DNA of 64,000 bases, from NCBI GenBank assembly GCA_051251595.1, contig JBPOFA010000016.1:1-64000 (forward strand), given 5' to 3'. The position numbers were made by a program, and so were the translations under genes. Positions 55,632 to 64,000 of this stretch are shown piece after piece; position 1 is the first letter of the stretch, and each line of letters begins with the position of its first letter. Under the pieces are notes generated by a model. The model was not told the origin of the DNA, searched no databases, and was given only the letters and a program-made list of their open reading frames with translations. Origin of the DNA: NORP110 sp051251595 (GTDB taxonomy: Bacteria; Pseudomonadota; Alphaproteobacteria; Rhodobacterales; Rhodobacteraceae).

Positions 55632-56531
55632 TCAGTCTTTGCGTGCGATTTGCAAATCTTGGATTTGTTTCACAAGCTCTTGGCTGTCATCGGGAAACTT
55701 TCGCGCAAACAGAACCTTGCGTTTGATGGGGGTGCCCTGGCGCGTGCGAAATGCACCGTCTGATTTTAAGACATCGACGTGGTCCTGCGATATCATCGCA
55801 GGGTTGCTGCCTCCTGCGGTCCAGTCTGTGTAGGTCAGTGCGGGTTTGATGGAGCCGACATCTGCCCAGTTGCATAGGATGGTCTGAAAAAACATTTCAT
55901 CTGGGCAAATTGTGTTCTTGAAAAAGTTAACCATCTCTTGGTGCTGTTCAATCATCTCAATGACATGATCAACCGCGCGCACGGGCAGGGCCCACCACGT
56001 GCCTCCACCAAAAGGAGTGAAAGGAGCAAGCGATCTTTTGTAGGGGCGGCGAACCAAAAACTGAAATAGCGGGCGCGACAGTTCATACAGCTTTCGGCGC
56101 AGGGCCATGTCTCTGGATGGAATGAAACGTCTTAGCCGTTTCAGGGGCTTGGTTGGTGAAGGCATTTTTTCGGTGTCGATAAAGATACCGGTGTCGGCCT
56201 GTTCAAAAAATGCCTTGATCTGCTGCAAACTGAAAATCGGGTAATCCGCACCACTGAGCAGGACGAAGTAATCGAATGGGATTTCTTTGTAGGCTTTGGC
56301 CTCTTCCATTAGCAAAAGGATCGCTTCGACTTGCGAATACTCTCCCCAATAGACCGGAATTCGGCGTTTTGTGAATTGGGCGTTGGCACCCGTCGGCAGT
56401 TCGAATTGTCCAATATCGGATTTCGCATCGATATGGACGAAGGCCCGGCAATCCTTGTCGCAAATGGCGCCTACCAGCCGCCCCAGATGAGCCGGTCGGT
56501 CGTGGGCAAGAACGAGAAATGCTATTTTCAT
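55632..56531 (-). CDS. GT14-family glycosyltransferase (core-2/I-branching type)
   Basis: A 299-residue soluble glycosyltransferase with the family opening AFLVLAHDRPAHLGRLV, the segment FDYFVLLSGADYPI (about 85-98) and the C-terminal catalytic area CPDEMFFQTIL. Bacterial homologues add hexosamine or xylose to surface polysaccharides. Transcribed in the same direction as plcP but beyond its promoter, so it is a separate unit. The target is unknown. Confidence 0.83.
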   Translation of the reverse strand: MKIAFLVLAHDRPAHLGRLVGAICDKDCRAFVHIDAKSDIGQFELPTGANAQFTKRRIPVYWGEYSQVEAILLLMEEAKAYKEIPFDYFVLLSGADYPIFSLQQIKAFFEQADTGIFIDTEKMPSPTKPLKRLRRFIPSRDMALRRKLYELSRPLFQFLVRRPYKRSLAPFTPFGGGTWWALPVRAVDHVIEMIEQHQEMVNFFKNTICPDEMFFQTILCNWADVGSIKPALTYTDWTAGGSNPAMISQDHVDVLKSDGAFRTRQGTPIKRKVLFARKFPDDSQELVKQIQDLQIARKD

Positions 56532-56767
56532 TATTGCCTCTTGGAAAGCTGTAACATGCGTTTCATTTAAGGTCTGTGGGCCTGTCCACCTTTAAGATCA
56601 CGAATGATTATTTGCCACAACTGGAAACGAATTACGGTGCTGCGCGGTATGGGGCAAATGTTGCGGCTGTTGTCCTTGCAGTCTGTTTTGAACTGGGCCA
56701 CCATCGATGAAAACGCAACGTGGCCAAAGTTTAGGCAAGATTTTCGATCTATTTAAAGGGTGCATCC

Positions 56768-58153
56768 ATGACAACGTCGCCGATCCAAAACCCCGATGAA
56801 GAAACCTATGGCGCAGAGGACATGTTGCAGCCTTTGCCCAAAACGGCGTTCCCGCAGGCCGGGCGGAACCCGCGCCACGCTTTTGCTGGAATACGCGATG
56901 AGCTGTTGCTGGATGGAAATGCCCGCCAGAATCTGGCGACGTTTTGCCAGACATGGGAAGAGCCAGAGCTGCACCAGTTGATGGATCTGTGCATCGACAA
57001 GAATATGGTCGACAAGGATGAATATCCCCAGACCGCAGAAATCGAGGCGCGCTGTGTGCGGATGCTGGCGGATCTTTGGCATGCGCCGGACGCGGCGGAT
57101 GGGGTTGGCACCTCTACGACCGGATCCTCAGAGGCGGCGATGCTGGGGGGGCTGGCGATGAAACGTCGGTGGGAAGCCCGGCAACGCGCGGCAGGAAAAT
57201 CGACGGACAAGCCCAATCTGATCACGGGGCCGGTGCAGATTTGCTGGCATAAATTCACCCGCTATTGGGATATCGAACATCGGGAAATTCCGATGGAAAA
57301 CGGGCGGATGTTGATGACGCCGGAAGAGGTGCTGGCGCTGTGCGACGAATACACGATCGGCGTTGTGCCGACGCTTGGTGTGACGTTCACCGGCCAATAC
57401 GAACCGGTTCAGGCGGTGTCTGACGCGTTGGACACGTTCCAAGCAGAGACCGGGCTTGATATTCCGATCCATGTTGACGGGGCCAGCGGGGCGTTTTTGG
57501 CGCCGTTCTGTGCACCGGATTTGGCCTGGGATTTCAGGCTGCCCCGGGTGCGGTCGATCAATGCTTCGGGCCATAAATTCGGCCTTGCCCCGCTTGGGGT
57601 TGGCTGGGTTTTGTGGCGCAGCCCCGCAGATTTGCCAGAAGAAATGGTGTTTTACGTCAATTACTTAGGCGGCAATATGCGCGACATCGCGTTGAACTTT
57701 TCCCGCCCCGGCGGGCAGATCGTTTGCCAATATTACAATTTCCTGCGTCTGGGTCATAGCGGGTATCAGGCGGTGCATGGGGCTTGTTACGAAACGGCCC
57801 AGTTTTTGGCAGATGAAATCGCTAAAATGGGTCCGTTTGAAATGATTTACAGCGGGGACCCGGGCGAAGGCATCCCTTGTCTGTGCTGGACGCTCAAAGA
57901 CGGGGCCGATCTGGGCTATTCGCTGTTTGACCTTGCCGATCGCCTGCGGGCAACGGGGTGGCAGGTGCCGGCCTATACGTTGCCCTCCAACTGTCAGGAT
58001 CGCGCCGTTCAGCGCATTTTGGTGCGCAATGGGGTCAGCCGTGATTTGGCATCCTTGCTGTTGCAGGACATGAAATCAGCGCTGGAGCATCTGGGCAAAC
58101 ATCCGCGTCAGGCGCCATTGGGCGATGAGGATGCGTCCGGCTTTCATCACTGA
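56768..58153 (+). CDS. gadB: glutamate decarboxylase
   Basis: A PLP-dependent group II decarboxylase of 461 aa that converts glutamate to GABA. It has the PLP-lysine motif INASGHKFGL (Lys about 266), the HVDGASGAF segment (about 235) that binds PLP, and TTGSSEAAMLGG (about 118). It consumes a proton and helps acid tolerance or nitrogen metabolism. No antiporter gene is next to it; a YrhK-like membrane protein follows after 17 bp and may be functionally linked. Confidence 0.93.
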   Translation: MTTSPIQNPDEETYGAEDMLQPLPKTAFPQAGRNPRHAFAGIRDELLLDGNARQNLATFCQTWEEPELHQLMDLCIDKNMVDKDEYPQTAEIEARCVRMLADLWHAPDAADGVGTSTTGSSEAAMLGGLAMKRRWEARQRAAGKSTDKPNLITGPVQICWHKFTRYWDIEHREIPMENGRMLMTPEEVLALCDEYTIGVVPTLGVTFTGQYEPVQAVSDALDTFQAETGLDIPIHVDGASGAFLAPFCAPDLAWDFRLPRVRSINASGHKFGLAPLGVGWVLWRSPADLPEEMVFYVNYLGGNMRDIALNFSRPGGQIVCQYYNFLRLGHSGYQAVHGACYETAQFLADEIAKMGPFEMIYSGDPGEGIPCLCWTLKDGADLGYSLFDLADRLRATGWQVPAYTLPSNCQDRAVQRILVRNGVSRDLASLLLQDMKSALEHLGKHPRQAPLGDEDASGFHH

Positions 58154-58170
58154 TGCGCCGGGGCTGATTG

Positions 58171-59031
58171 ATGGGCACACCAACAAACGAGTCCCCTGTC
58201 CTAGAAATCGGGGCAGGGCCCTTTGTTACGCTGCGCCAATATGGGGTGGCGGAAGGCCTGTCGATTTGGCGGGCACGGCACCACCGCAAGGGGATCGGCG
58301 CGCAAGCCGTCGCGGCCGGTTTTTGGCAGTCGCGCCGCGTCAACGCGTTGATGGGGACGTTGTTCGCGATTGGATCGCTGTTCTTTGTGATCGGCGCGGC
58401 CCTATCATTGTGGCCGGGTGTTGCGCAGTCCGCGGGTTTATCGGTCTCTCAGGTTAATATTCTGTTTTTTGTGGGGTCGGCGTTCTTCACGACGGCCGCC
58501 TATCTTCAGCTTGTACAGGCCGCGAACGCCCCGCCGCATCCGGGGCAGCCGCCCGCAACGCGCGGTTTCAAATGGTTTGGCTGGCGGCCTTATGATCCGG
58601 GCTGGATCGCGAGTGTGGCGCAGTTCGCAGGGACGTTGCTGTTCAATGTGAACACCTATGACGGGCTAAATGGCGGGGGAAGCTGGCTGAGCCAGGATTT
58701 CAGGATTTGGGTGCCAGATTTTGTCGGGTCGATTTTGTTTCTGATCTCTGGCTATCTGGTCTGGATCGAGACCTGCCACAAATGGTTTGCCTGGCTTCCA
58801 CAGGAATTGGATTGGTGGATCGTGGCGGTCAATTTTCTGGGCTGCGTGTTCTTTATGATCTCTGCCTGTTTGGCCTTTGTGCCACCCGGCGGGATCGGGG
58901 CGGGGGCGTTGGCCTTGTCCACGGAATTGCTTTTGGCCGGGGCGGTCTGCTTTTTCATCGGGGCGCTTTTGTTGGTGGTCGAGGCGGCAACGAAGGCCCC
59001 CAGCCAAGCGGTTGCCGGGCTGGGGCGCTGA
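58171..59031 (+). CDS. multipass membrane protein, YrhK-like
   Basis: A 286-residue protein with about six to seven predicted helices. The segment INILFFVGSAFFTTAAYLQLV (helix near 105) and its repeat VPDFVGSILFLISGYLVWIE resemble YrhK-type domains, apparently arranged in two copies. ATG 58171 lies 17 bp after gadB; a TTG three bases earlier is possible. Function unknown; linkage to glutamate decarboxylase could suggest a role in pH or ion homeostasis, which is speculation. Confidence 0.65.
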   Translation: MGTPTNESPVLEIGAGPFVTLRQYGVAEGLSIWRARHHRKGIGAQAVAAGFWQSRRVNALMGTLFAIGSLFFVIGAALSLWPGVAQSAGLSVSQVNILFFVGSAFFTTAAYLQLVQAANAPPHPGQPPATRGFKWFGWRPYDPGWIASVAQFAGTLLFNVNTYDGLNGGGSWLSQDFRIWVPDFVGSILFLISGYLVWIETCHKWFAWLPQELDWWIVAVNFLGCVFFMISACLAFVPPGGIGAGALALSTELLLAGAVCFFIGALLLVVEAATKAPSQAVAGLGR

Positions 59032-59057
59032 ATTTCCGCAAGGTAGCGGCGGGGCGC

Positions 59058-59849
59058 TTAATTGTCGTAAATGTCCAAGAGTTCCTGGTAGATTTCGGGT
59101 TTGCCGGCAATCAAACGGTTGCCTTTGTTCAATCCGTCATCTGCCAGAAAGTCGTTTGTTTGCAGGCCAGAGGCACTGATGACGGCAATCGCGCCTAAGC
59201 AATCCCATGAATTGATATGTTGTTCGATATAGCCAAGGTAGCGCCCGCATGCGACGTAGCAAAGGGACAGCGCGCCAGAGCCTTCGCGGCAGAACATGCC
59301 GCCGTTTTTCAGGAAGCGTTCGAAGATGGACAGGAATTCGTCCTGGTCGACGCGCGTGGAATAGCCCACGGCGACGATGCCGTCTTTGATGGTTTTGCCG
59401 GGATGCGCGGACATGGGTTGGCCGTTTAGCGTGGCCGGGAAATCGACCCCGCCTGCAAACAACTCGTCCCGCGCGGGGGCATAGACCATGCCGAATTGCA
59501 CGGTGTTGTTTTCGACATAAGCGATAGAGACGCACCAGCTGGACATGCCAGAGATGAAGGGCTGCGTGCCGTCAATCGGGTCCACGACCCAGATGCCTTG
59601 TTCAGGCGAAAACTCTGAGATCCCGGTTTCTTCGCCCAGGAAAGCATCCTGGGGATAGGCCTTTGACAGCTTTTCCTTGATCAGCAGTTCCGTGTTCACG
59701 TCCGCCTCGCTGGCCATGTCCTGCAGGCCTTTGCTTTTGATTGTCAGCGTGTCGAGCTTTTGGAAATAGCCATCAGCGAGGGCACCTGCCTCTCGGATCA
59801 GGGAGATTGCGAAGTCGTAGCGTTCGCTGAGGGCGGAGGTATCTGTCAT
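59058..59849 (-). CDS. inositol-monophosphatase-family phosphatase
   Basis: A Mg-dependent phosphatase of 263 aa. The metal motifs are LGEETG (about 71), WVVDPIDGT (about 87) and SWDCLGAIAVISASG (about 216). Family members act on inositol phosphate, histidinol phosphate, fructose bisphosphate or PAP. ATG 59849 was chosen since GAAAGAT precedes it; a long N-terminal extension is not supported. It lies 46 bp after the ROK kinase gene on the same strand, hinting at a sugar-phosphate role. Confidence 0.87.
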   Translation of the reverse strand: MTDTSALSERYDFAISLIREAGALADGYFQKLDTLTIKSKGLQDMASEADVNTELLIKEKLSKAYPQDAFLGEETGISEFSPEQGIWVVDPIDGTQPFISGMSSWCVSIAYVENNTVQFGMVYAPARDELFAGGVDFPATLNGQPMSAHPGKTIKDGIVAVGYSTRVDQDEFLSIFERFLKNGGMFCREGSGALSLCYVACGRYLGYIEQHINSWDCLGAIAVISASGLQTNDFLADDGLNKGNRLIAGKPEIYQELLDIYDN

Positions 59850-59895
59850 GTTTGATCTTTCTGAATTGCTTGCGTTTCGGTCATGCGCCAAGAGA

Positions 59896-60789
59896 TTATT
59901 TCCAGAGCCATGCAGCCCCGCGCACGCCGCTGGAATCGCCGTGGACGGCCCGTTCAATCGGGGTGTGGAACACTGTTGAAAACGTGCGTTTGGCCAGTTC
60001 GCGGGGCAGGTCTGTGTAAAGCTCATCCACATTTGACATGCCGCCGCCCATGACAAAAATATCCGGGTCCAGAGAATTCACCACGGTGGCCAACCCCCGG
60101 GCGACACGGTCAATATACTGATCCCACAGCAGCCGCGACAGGTGGTCACCTGCGCGCATTTGTTCGATAATATCGCGCGATTTCATGGGGTTGCCGGTAT
60201 GTGTTTCATAGCTGGCCTCAAAGGCGCGGCCGGACACCCAGGTTTCCATGCAGCCGTGACGGCCGCAGTAGCACGGCTTGCCCGGAAGCTCTGACACGGT
60301 TGGGAAGGGCAGCGGGTTATGGCCCCATTCGCCGCCGCTGTTGTTGGGCCCGTGATGCGCCTTGCCGCCCACGGCGATACCCGCGCCCGCGCCGGATCCA
60401 AGGATCACGGCAAAGACGACGTTATGCCCGGCCCCGGCGCCGTCCACGGCCTCTGATGCGGCGAAACAGTCGGCGTCGTTTTCGACCCGCAGCTCTCTCT
60501 GGAGCACGTCATGCAGGTCTTTTTCCACGGGGCGGCCCAGCAACCAGGTTGAACTTGCGCCTTTGCCCAGACGGCTTTTGGGCTCTAGCGAACCGGGGAT
60601 GCCGATGCCGACAGAACCGGTCTGGCCGGTCTTGCTTTCCAGCGCGTCGATCATGGTTTTGATGACTTTGATGCAGCCAAAATAATCGTGGCGCGGCGTG
60701 TCTTCGCGCAGGCGAAGCAGCTCTTGCCCGGTTTGATCCATCGCGACACCTTCGATTTTGGTGCCGCCCCAATCAATGCCAATCAACAT
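59896..60789 (-). CDS. ROK-family sugar kinase
   Basis: A 297-residue kinase without a DNA-binding domain, so an enzyme rather than a repressor. It has the ATP motif GIDWGGTKIEG (residues 4-14), the catalytic region ENDADCFA (about 101), and the zinc motif CYCGRHGCMETW (about 168). Members phosphorylate N-acetylglucosamine, glucose, fructose or N-acetylmannosamine. ATG 60789 was preferred to a TTG six bases upstream. It probably forms a unit with the downstream phosphatase. Confidence 0.87.
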   Translation of the reverse strand: MLIGIDWGGTKIEGVAMDQTGQELLRLREDTPRHDYFGCIKVIKTMIDALESKTGQTGSVGIGIPGSLEPKSRLGKGASSTWLLGRPVEKDLHDVLQRELRVENDADCFAASEAVDGAGAGHNVVFAVILGSGAGAGIAVGGKAHHGPNNSGGEWGHNPLPFPTVSELPGKPCYCGRHGCMETWVSGRAFEASYETHTGNPMKSRDIIEQMRAGDHLSRLLWDQYIDRVARGLATVVNSLDPDIFVMGGGMSNVDELYTDLPRELAKRTFSTVFHTPIERAVHGDSSGVRGAAWLWK

Positions 60790-61002
60790 GTTCAATGTTC
60801 TTTCTGGGTTTGACGTCAGAGACTGAAACTTTTGTCCGTGTTTTCGGGCATAAGTGCTACCCGGCCCCTTGTCGGATGTCCATTTCTAATCGCGGGTGGT
60901 GTGCGTGTCACGCCGCAGGGCGGGGCATTTTATTTGCGGGGACAGGATGACGTGGGGCTTGCGGGGTCTTAGGTAGGTGGGATCAAAGTGGAAGGTGTGG
61001 TC

Positions 61003-61995
61003 ATGAAATACGGGTTGCTTGATTTGTCGCCGGTGCGCGCGGGTGGAACTGTGGCAGAGGCGCTGCAGACGACTGTTGCGCTGGCCCAAGAGGCCGAGGC
61101 GAATGGCTATCACCGGTTTTGGCTGGCCGAGCATCACAACATGCCGGGCATCGCCAGCGCGGCGACTGCTGTTGTGATCGGTCAGGTGGCGGCGGCGACC
61201 CGGACGATCCGTGTTGGCGCAGGGGGGGTCATGCTGCCCAACCATGCGCCTTTGATCGTTGCGGAACAGTTTGGCACGCTGGCCACGCTTTACCCGGATC
61301 GGATCGATCTGGGGTTTGGCCGTGCACCGGGGACGGATGGAGCGACGGCCCATGCCTTGCGGCGCAATCGCGAGGCGAATGAAAGTTTCCCGCAGGATGT
61401 GGCAGAGGTGCTGGGATATTTCGGCGATAGCGTGGCGGCATCTGGTATTCGGGCCATTCCCGGGCAGGGGACCCATGTGCCGGTCTGGATCCTTGGGTCC
61501 AGTCTTTACGGGGCGCAGCTGGCGGCCTATCTGGGGTTGCCTTATGCGTTTGCGTCGCATTTCGCCCCTGCGATGCTAGAGGATGCAGCCCTGACCTATC
61601 GGCGGACCTTTCGTCCGTCAGAATGGCTGGCAGAGCCTTATTTCATGATGGCCGCCGGGGTCTGCGCGGCGGATACGGATGAAGAAGCGTTGTTCTTGCG
61701 CACGTCGCAAATCCAGGCCTTTGCAGCTTTGCGCACAGGCAAGCCGGGCGCTTTGCCGGCCCCGGTAGAAGATATCACGACAGTGGTGCCCGCCGGGGTT
61801 CTGGCGCAGGTGGGGCAGGCGTTTTCCTGCTCGGCCGTGGGCAGCGCGGCGTCGGTGCGCAAAGACCTAGAGGCATTGATCGCGCGGTATCAGCCGGATG
61901 AGCTGATCGTGACGGGTATGATCCATGACGTTTCGGCGCATTTGAAATCCTATCGGATTGCGGCAGAGCAATTGCGCCACATCACCGGATCCTGA
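61003..61995 (+). CDS. LLM-class flavin-dependent oxidoreductase (luciferase-like)
   Basis: A 330-residue TIM-barrel flavoprotein of the bacterial luciferase family, MsnO8-type subgroup (MKYGLLDLSPVRAGG at the start, then RFWLAEHHNMPGIAS at about 45). Members use FMNH2 to oxidise a wide range of small molecules; the substrate cannot be predicted. ATG 61003 follows GGAAGG; a GTG 15 bases upstream is possible. It is monocistronic, convergent with the chromate transporter. Confidence 0.87.
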   Translation: MKYGLLDLSPVRAGGTVAEALQTTVALAQEAEANGYHRFWLAEHHNMPGIASAATAVVIGQVAAATRTIRVGAGGVMLPNHAPLIVAEQFGTLATLYPDRIDLGFGRAPGTDGATAHALRRNREANESFPQDVAEVLGYFGDSVAASGIRAIPGQGTHVPVWILGSSLYGAQLAAYLGLPYAFASHFAPAMLEDAALTYRRTFRPSEWLAEPYFMMAAGVCAADTDEEALFLRTSQIQAFAALRTGKPGALPAPVEDITTVVPAGVLAQVGQAFSCSAVGSAASVRKDLEALIARYQPDELIVTGMIHDVSAHLKSYRIAAEQLRHITGS

Positions 61996-61996
61996 G

Positions 61997-62030
61997 CGAC
62001 GGGCGTTAATTTCCGCCTAACGCGTCGTTT
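61997..62030. terminator. hairpin between luciferase-like and chromate transporter genes
   Basis: CGAC-GG-GCGTTA (61997-62008) pairs with TAACGC-GTCG (62018-62027), followed by TTT. It overlaps the end of the chromate transporter gene and probably serves the plus-strand transcript. Confidence 0.55.
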
Positions 62031-63307
62031 CAGCCCACAAATGACAGGGCCCAAGCCGCGGCGGCAGACAGGGCCAGCACCTGCGCGATGCCCAGCTTTG
62101 CCCGCAGCATCAGCACCGCCGACAAGACGGCAAGGGCCAAGGCCCGCCAGTCGAGTGAGGCCAAATCTGGTGTCCAGACCGTGAACGGGCCAAGGGTGTT
62201 TTGGCTCACCTCTGTGAACAAGACATGCAGCCCGAACCAGATCGACAGGTTCAGGATGACGCCGACCACGGCGGCTGTGATGGCTTGCAACGCGCCGCTT
62301 AACCGGGGCTGGGCAGACATCCATTCGATGTAGGGCGCGCCGGTGAAGATCCACAGAAAACAGGGGATGAACGTGGCCCAGAGCGTGACGAGGCCGCCCA
62401 GTATGGCCAGCCCATAGCTGCCTTCGCGAAAGGCGGCGATGAAGCCGACGAATTGGGTGACAAGGATCAGCGGGCCGGGCGTGGTTTCGGCCAGCCCCAG
62501 CCCGTCCATCATTTCCGCCGGGGTGAGCCAGTTGAAATCGGTGACGACGACCTGCGCCATATAGGCCAGAACCGCGTAGGCCCCGCCAAATGTGACCACT
62601 GCCAGCTTGGAAAAGAAGACGCCCAGAGTGCCCAAGATTGCGCCGCCTGTGGCGATGTTCAGTGCCAGTATAGGCAGCAGCCAGATGGCCAGCCCAAGGG
62701 CCACGGTCACGCAGGTGCGTTTGATGGATGTGGCCACGATTGGGGCGGTTTCCGGCATGTTCTGATCGTTGGCAAACACTGCGCCATAAAGGGCGGCGGC
62801 CAGAACGATCAGCGGGTAGGGCAGTGCAAGAAAGAAGATCCCGATAAAGGCCAATGCGGCGATGATCCAGTGGGCTTTGCGCTTTAGCGCGCGGCCTGAG
62901 ACGCGCAAAAGCGCCTCTAGCACGATGATCAGAACGGCGGCTTTGACGCCGAGAAACAGCGTCGCCACCAATGGCAGATCGCCATAGGTGACGTAAAGGG
63001 CTGCGAGGATGAAGATGACCACGGCGCCGGGTAGGACGAACAAAAGCCCGGCCAGAATGCCGCCGGCAATCCCGTGCAGACGCCAGCCGGAATAGGTGGC
63101 CAGCTGCATCGCTTCGGGGCCGGGCAGCAGCATGCAAAAGTTGAGAGCGTTCAGGAACTGGCGTTCTTGCAGCCATCCTTTTTCATCGACCAGCATGCGG
63201 TGCATCAGGGCGATCTGGGCGGCGGGGCCACCAAAGGAGAGAAGGCCGATTTTGAGGAAGACCGTAAAGAGTTCGGCCATCGTGACCGTGCTGTTGGGGC
63301 GGTTCAT
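62030..63307 (-). CDS. chrA: ChrA chromate transporter (long type)
   Basis: A 425-residue inner-membrane protein with two homologous CHR domains of six helices each. The landmarks are LSFGGPAAQIALMH (about 23-36), PGPEAMQL (about 62-69) in the first half, and VTFGGAYAVL with TTPGPL in the second. It exports chromate in exchange for a proton or sulfate analog. It is a single gene; no chrB regulator is visible. Confidence 0.92.
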   Translation of the reverse strand: MNRPNSTVTMAELFTVFLKIGLLSFGGPAAQIALMHRMLVDEKGWLQERQFLNALNFCMLLPGPEAMQLATYSGWRLHGIAGGILAGLLFVLPGAVVIFILAALYVTYGDLPLVATLFLGVKAAVLIIVLEALLRVSGRALKRKAHWIIAALAFIGIFFLALPYPLIVLAAALYGAVFANDQNMPETAPIVATSIKRTCVTVALGLAIWLLPILALNIATGGAILGTLGVFFSKLAVVTFGGAYAVLAYMAQVVVTDFNWLTPAEMMDGLGLAETTPGPLILVTQFVGFIAAFREGSYGLAILGGLVTLWATFIPCFLWIFTGAPYIEWMSAQPRLSGALQAITAAVVGVILNLSIWFGLHVLFTEVSQNTLGPFTVWTPDLASLDWRALALAVLSAVLMLRAKLGIAQVLALSAAAAWALSFVG

Positions 63308-63711
63308 TTTTGGGTGGGCCCGGCGTGCTGGCGGTGTATCGGCGGTGTCAAAACGAGTCTCTTCCCCAGATCAGAAACGAAGCGGCCCGATATGCGTCGG
63401 CGTGCCCTATGTGGCCCGGTTGCGGGTTGGGGAACTGTTCTCAACCCCGGTGGGTCTTGTCAACGCAATCTATGTAAAAACTGTGCTGCGTACGGTGGGC
63501 TGCGTGCGGTGGTTTTGTGTCTGCGTGCGAATCCCGAGGTTAACGTTTGAAAAGAAAGGGAAAACCACGGTCTGCCTTGCGTCGGCACCCTGTCGGCAAA
63601 GCGTATGGCACTTTGTCGGCTTTGACCGGGGTTAAGCCTGCGTGCGGTGGTGTTGGACATTTGTGGGGAATTGGGATGTGCTGCCAGTGTCGTCATCACG
63701 AAGGGCTTGGC
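63308..63711. other. intergenic region with short direct repeats
   Basis: About 400 bp without a supported gene. It contains the direct repeat CTGCGTGCGGTGGT at 63500-63513 and 63638-63651, with a third near-copy at 63486-63499, and an imperfect palindrome near 63424-63447. The chrA promoter should lie at the left end. Confidence 0.5.
63486..63651. repeat. 14-bp direct repeats before the last gene
   Basis: Copies at 63500-63513 and 63638-63651 are identical; 63486-63499 differs at two bases and is directly adjacent to the first. Meaning unknown. Confidence 0.5.
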
Positions 63712-64000
63712 ATGGAGCATCCAGAGGTTATCCGCGAATATTGGTATTCGATCGACTGGGATGTCGAGACGCTGTGGGCGTTGGACCTGCCGGTGGAGAC
63801 GGTCGATCTGGCGCGTTTGATCTGGCATTTGGACGTGCCGATCTGGGCGGATGGGGGGCGGCCTTATTCTGTCACGCCGCGCCAGGTGATGGGGGACCCG
63901 GCCCGGTTTGCGGTGGAAGCGGCGCGGATCGCTGCGGCGGATTTGGCCTTTCCCCTAGAGGTTTTTGAAAACAAAGGCCGGTTGATGATTTTGGACGGTG
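63712..64000 (+). CDS. hypothetical protein, 3' end outside the window
   Basis: An open frame that runs off the window after 96 codons, starting from ATG 63712. The preceding GAAGGG is a plausible ribosome binding site. The composition is rich in Asp, Glu, Trp and Val, with helical segments and no signal peptide, and its third codon positions are strongly G/C as in neighbouring genes, so it is likely to be real. No family was recognised from this part. Confidence 0.6.
   Translation, partial: MEHPEVIREYWYSIDWDVETLWALDLPVETVDLARLIWHLDVPIWADGGRPYSVTPRQVMGDPARFAVEAARIAAADLAFPLEVFENKGRLMILDG

Noticed and set aside
61950..63176. 408-codon minus-strand ORF over the chromate transporter
   Set aside because: Out-of-frame shadow of chrA, rich in Arg and His as expected for a high-GC shadow; chrA itself has clear family motifs.

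Overview
The window looks like a chromosomal segment of a marine alphaproteobacterium of the Roseobacter group (Rhodobacterales). The call rests on gene content: sox genes, many binding-protein-dependent importers (ABC, TRAP and tripartite tricarboxylate), betaine-lipid synthesis, ATGA-coupled operons and Tat-exported binding proteins. No 16S gene or other phylogenetic marker is present, so this is inference.

Layout. 1-76: 3' part of tRNA-Leu(GAG). 402-5093: soxCDEF (sulfite dehydrogenase, cytochrome, flavoprotein) without soxXYZAB. 5465-11080: a minus-strand unit (small ORF, Zn alcohol dehydrogenase, TPR protein, RpiR regulator, HpcH/HpaI aldolase, 2-hydroxyacid dehydrogenase) with two nearly identical palindromes that look like RpiR operators. 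11283-22118: a carbohydrate locus with an ABC importer (ATPase, binding protein, two permeases), a GH127 glycosidase, a DUF1537 sugar-acid kinase, a RuBisCO-like protein, a VOC protein and a divergent LacI regulator. This is the best candidate for an incompletely described system: it resembles the end of the D-apiose/3-oxo-isoapionate route but carries a GH127 enzyme and lacks recognisable apiose dehydrogenase and lactonase genes.

22266-36459: a GntR regulator, an oligopeptide ABC importer with fused ATPases, proline iminopeptidase, Xaa-Pro aminopeptidase, a TRAP transporter and a DapA-family enzyme resembling pyrroline-4-hydroxy-2-carboxylate deaminase. Together they suggest use of proline- and hydroxyproline-rich peptides. 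36994-38436: a polytopic membrane protein. 38934-41880: a LysR remnant and a two-gene quinate/shikimate unit. 42181-45986: an accessory patch with a CPT-like kinase, a TetR regulator with twin operators, a DUF1254 protein, an internally deleted IS1182-type element and an inverted pair of dispersed repeats.

46125-50251: LysR regulator and tctCBA. 50354-51601: MFS transporter. 51944-55586: an acyltransferase facing plcP-btaA-btaB, with a convincing Pho box before plcP and a weaker one before the acyltransferase. This is a phosphate-starvation lipid-remodelling module that replaces phospholipid with betaine lipid. 55632-64000: GT14 glycosyltransferase, glutamate decarboxylase with a YrhK-like membrane protein, inositol-phosphatase-family enzyme, ROK kinase, luciferase-like oxidoreductase, chromate transporter and a truncated unknown gene. 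No CRISPR array, prophage, rRNA or replication origin was seen.
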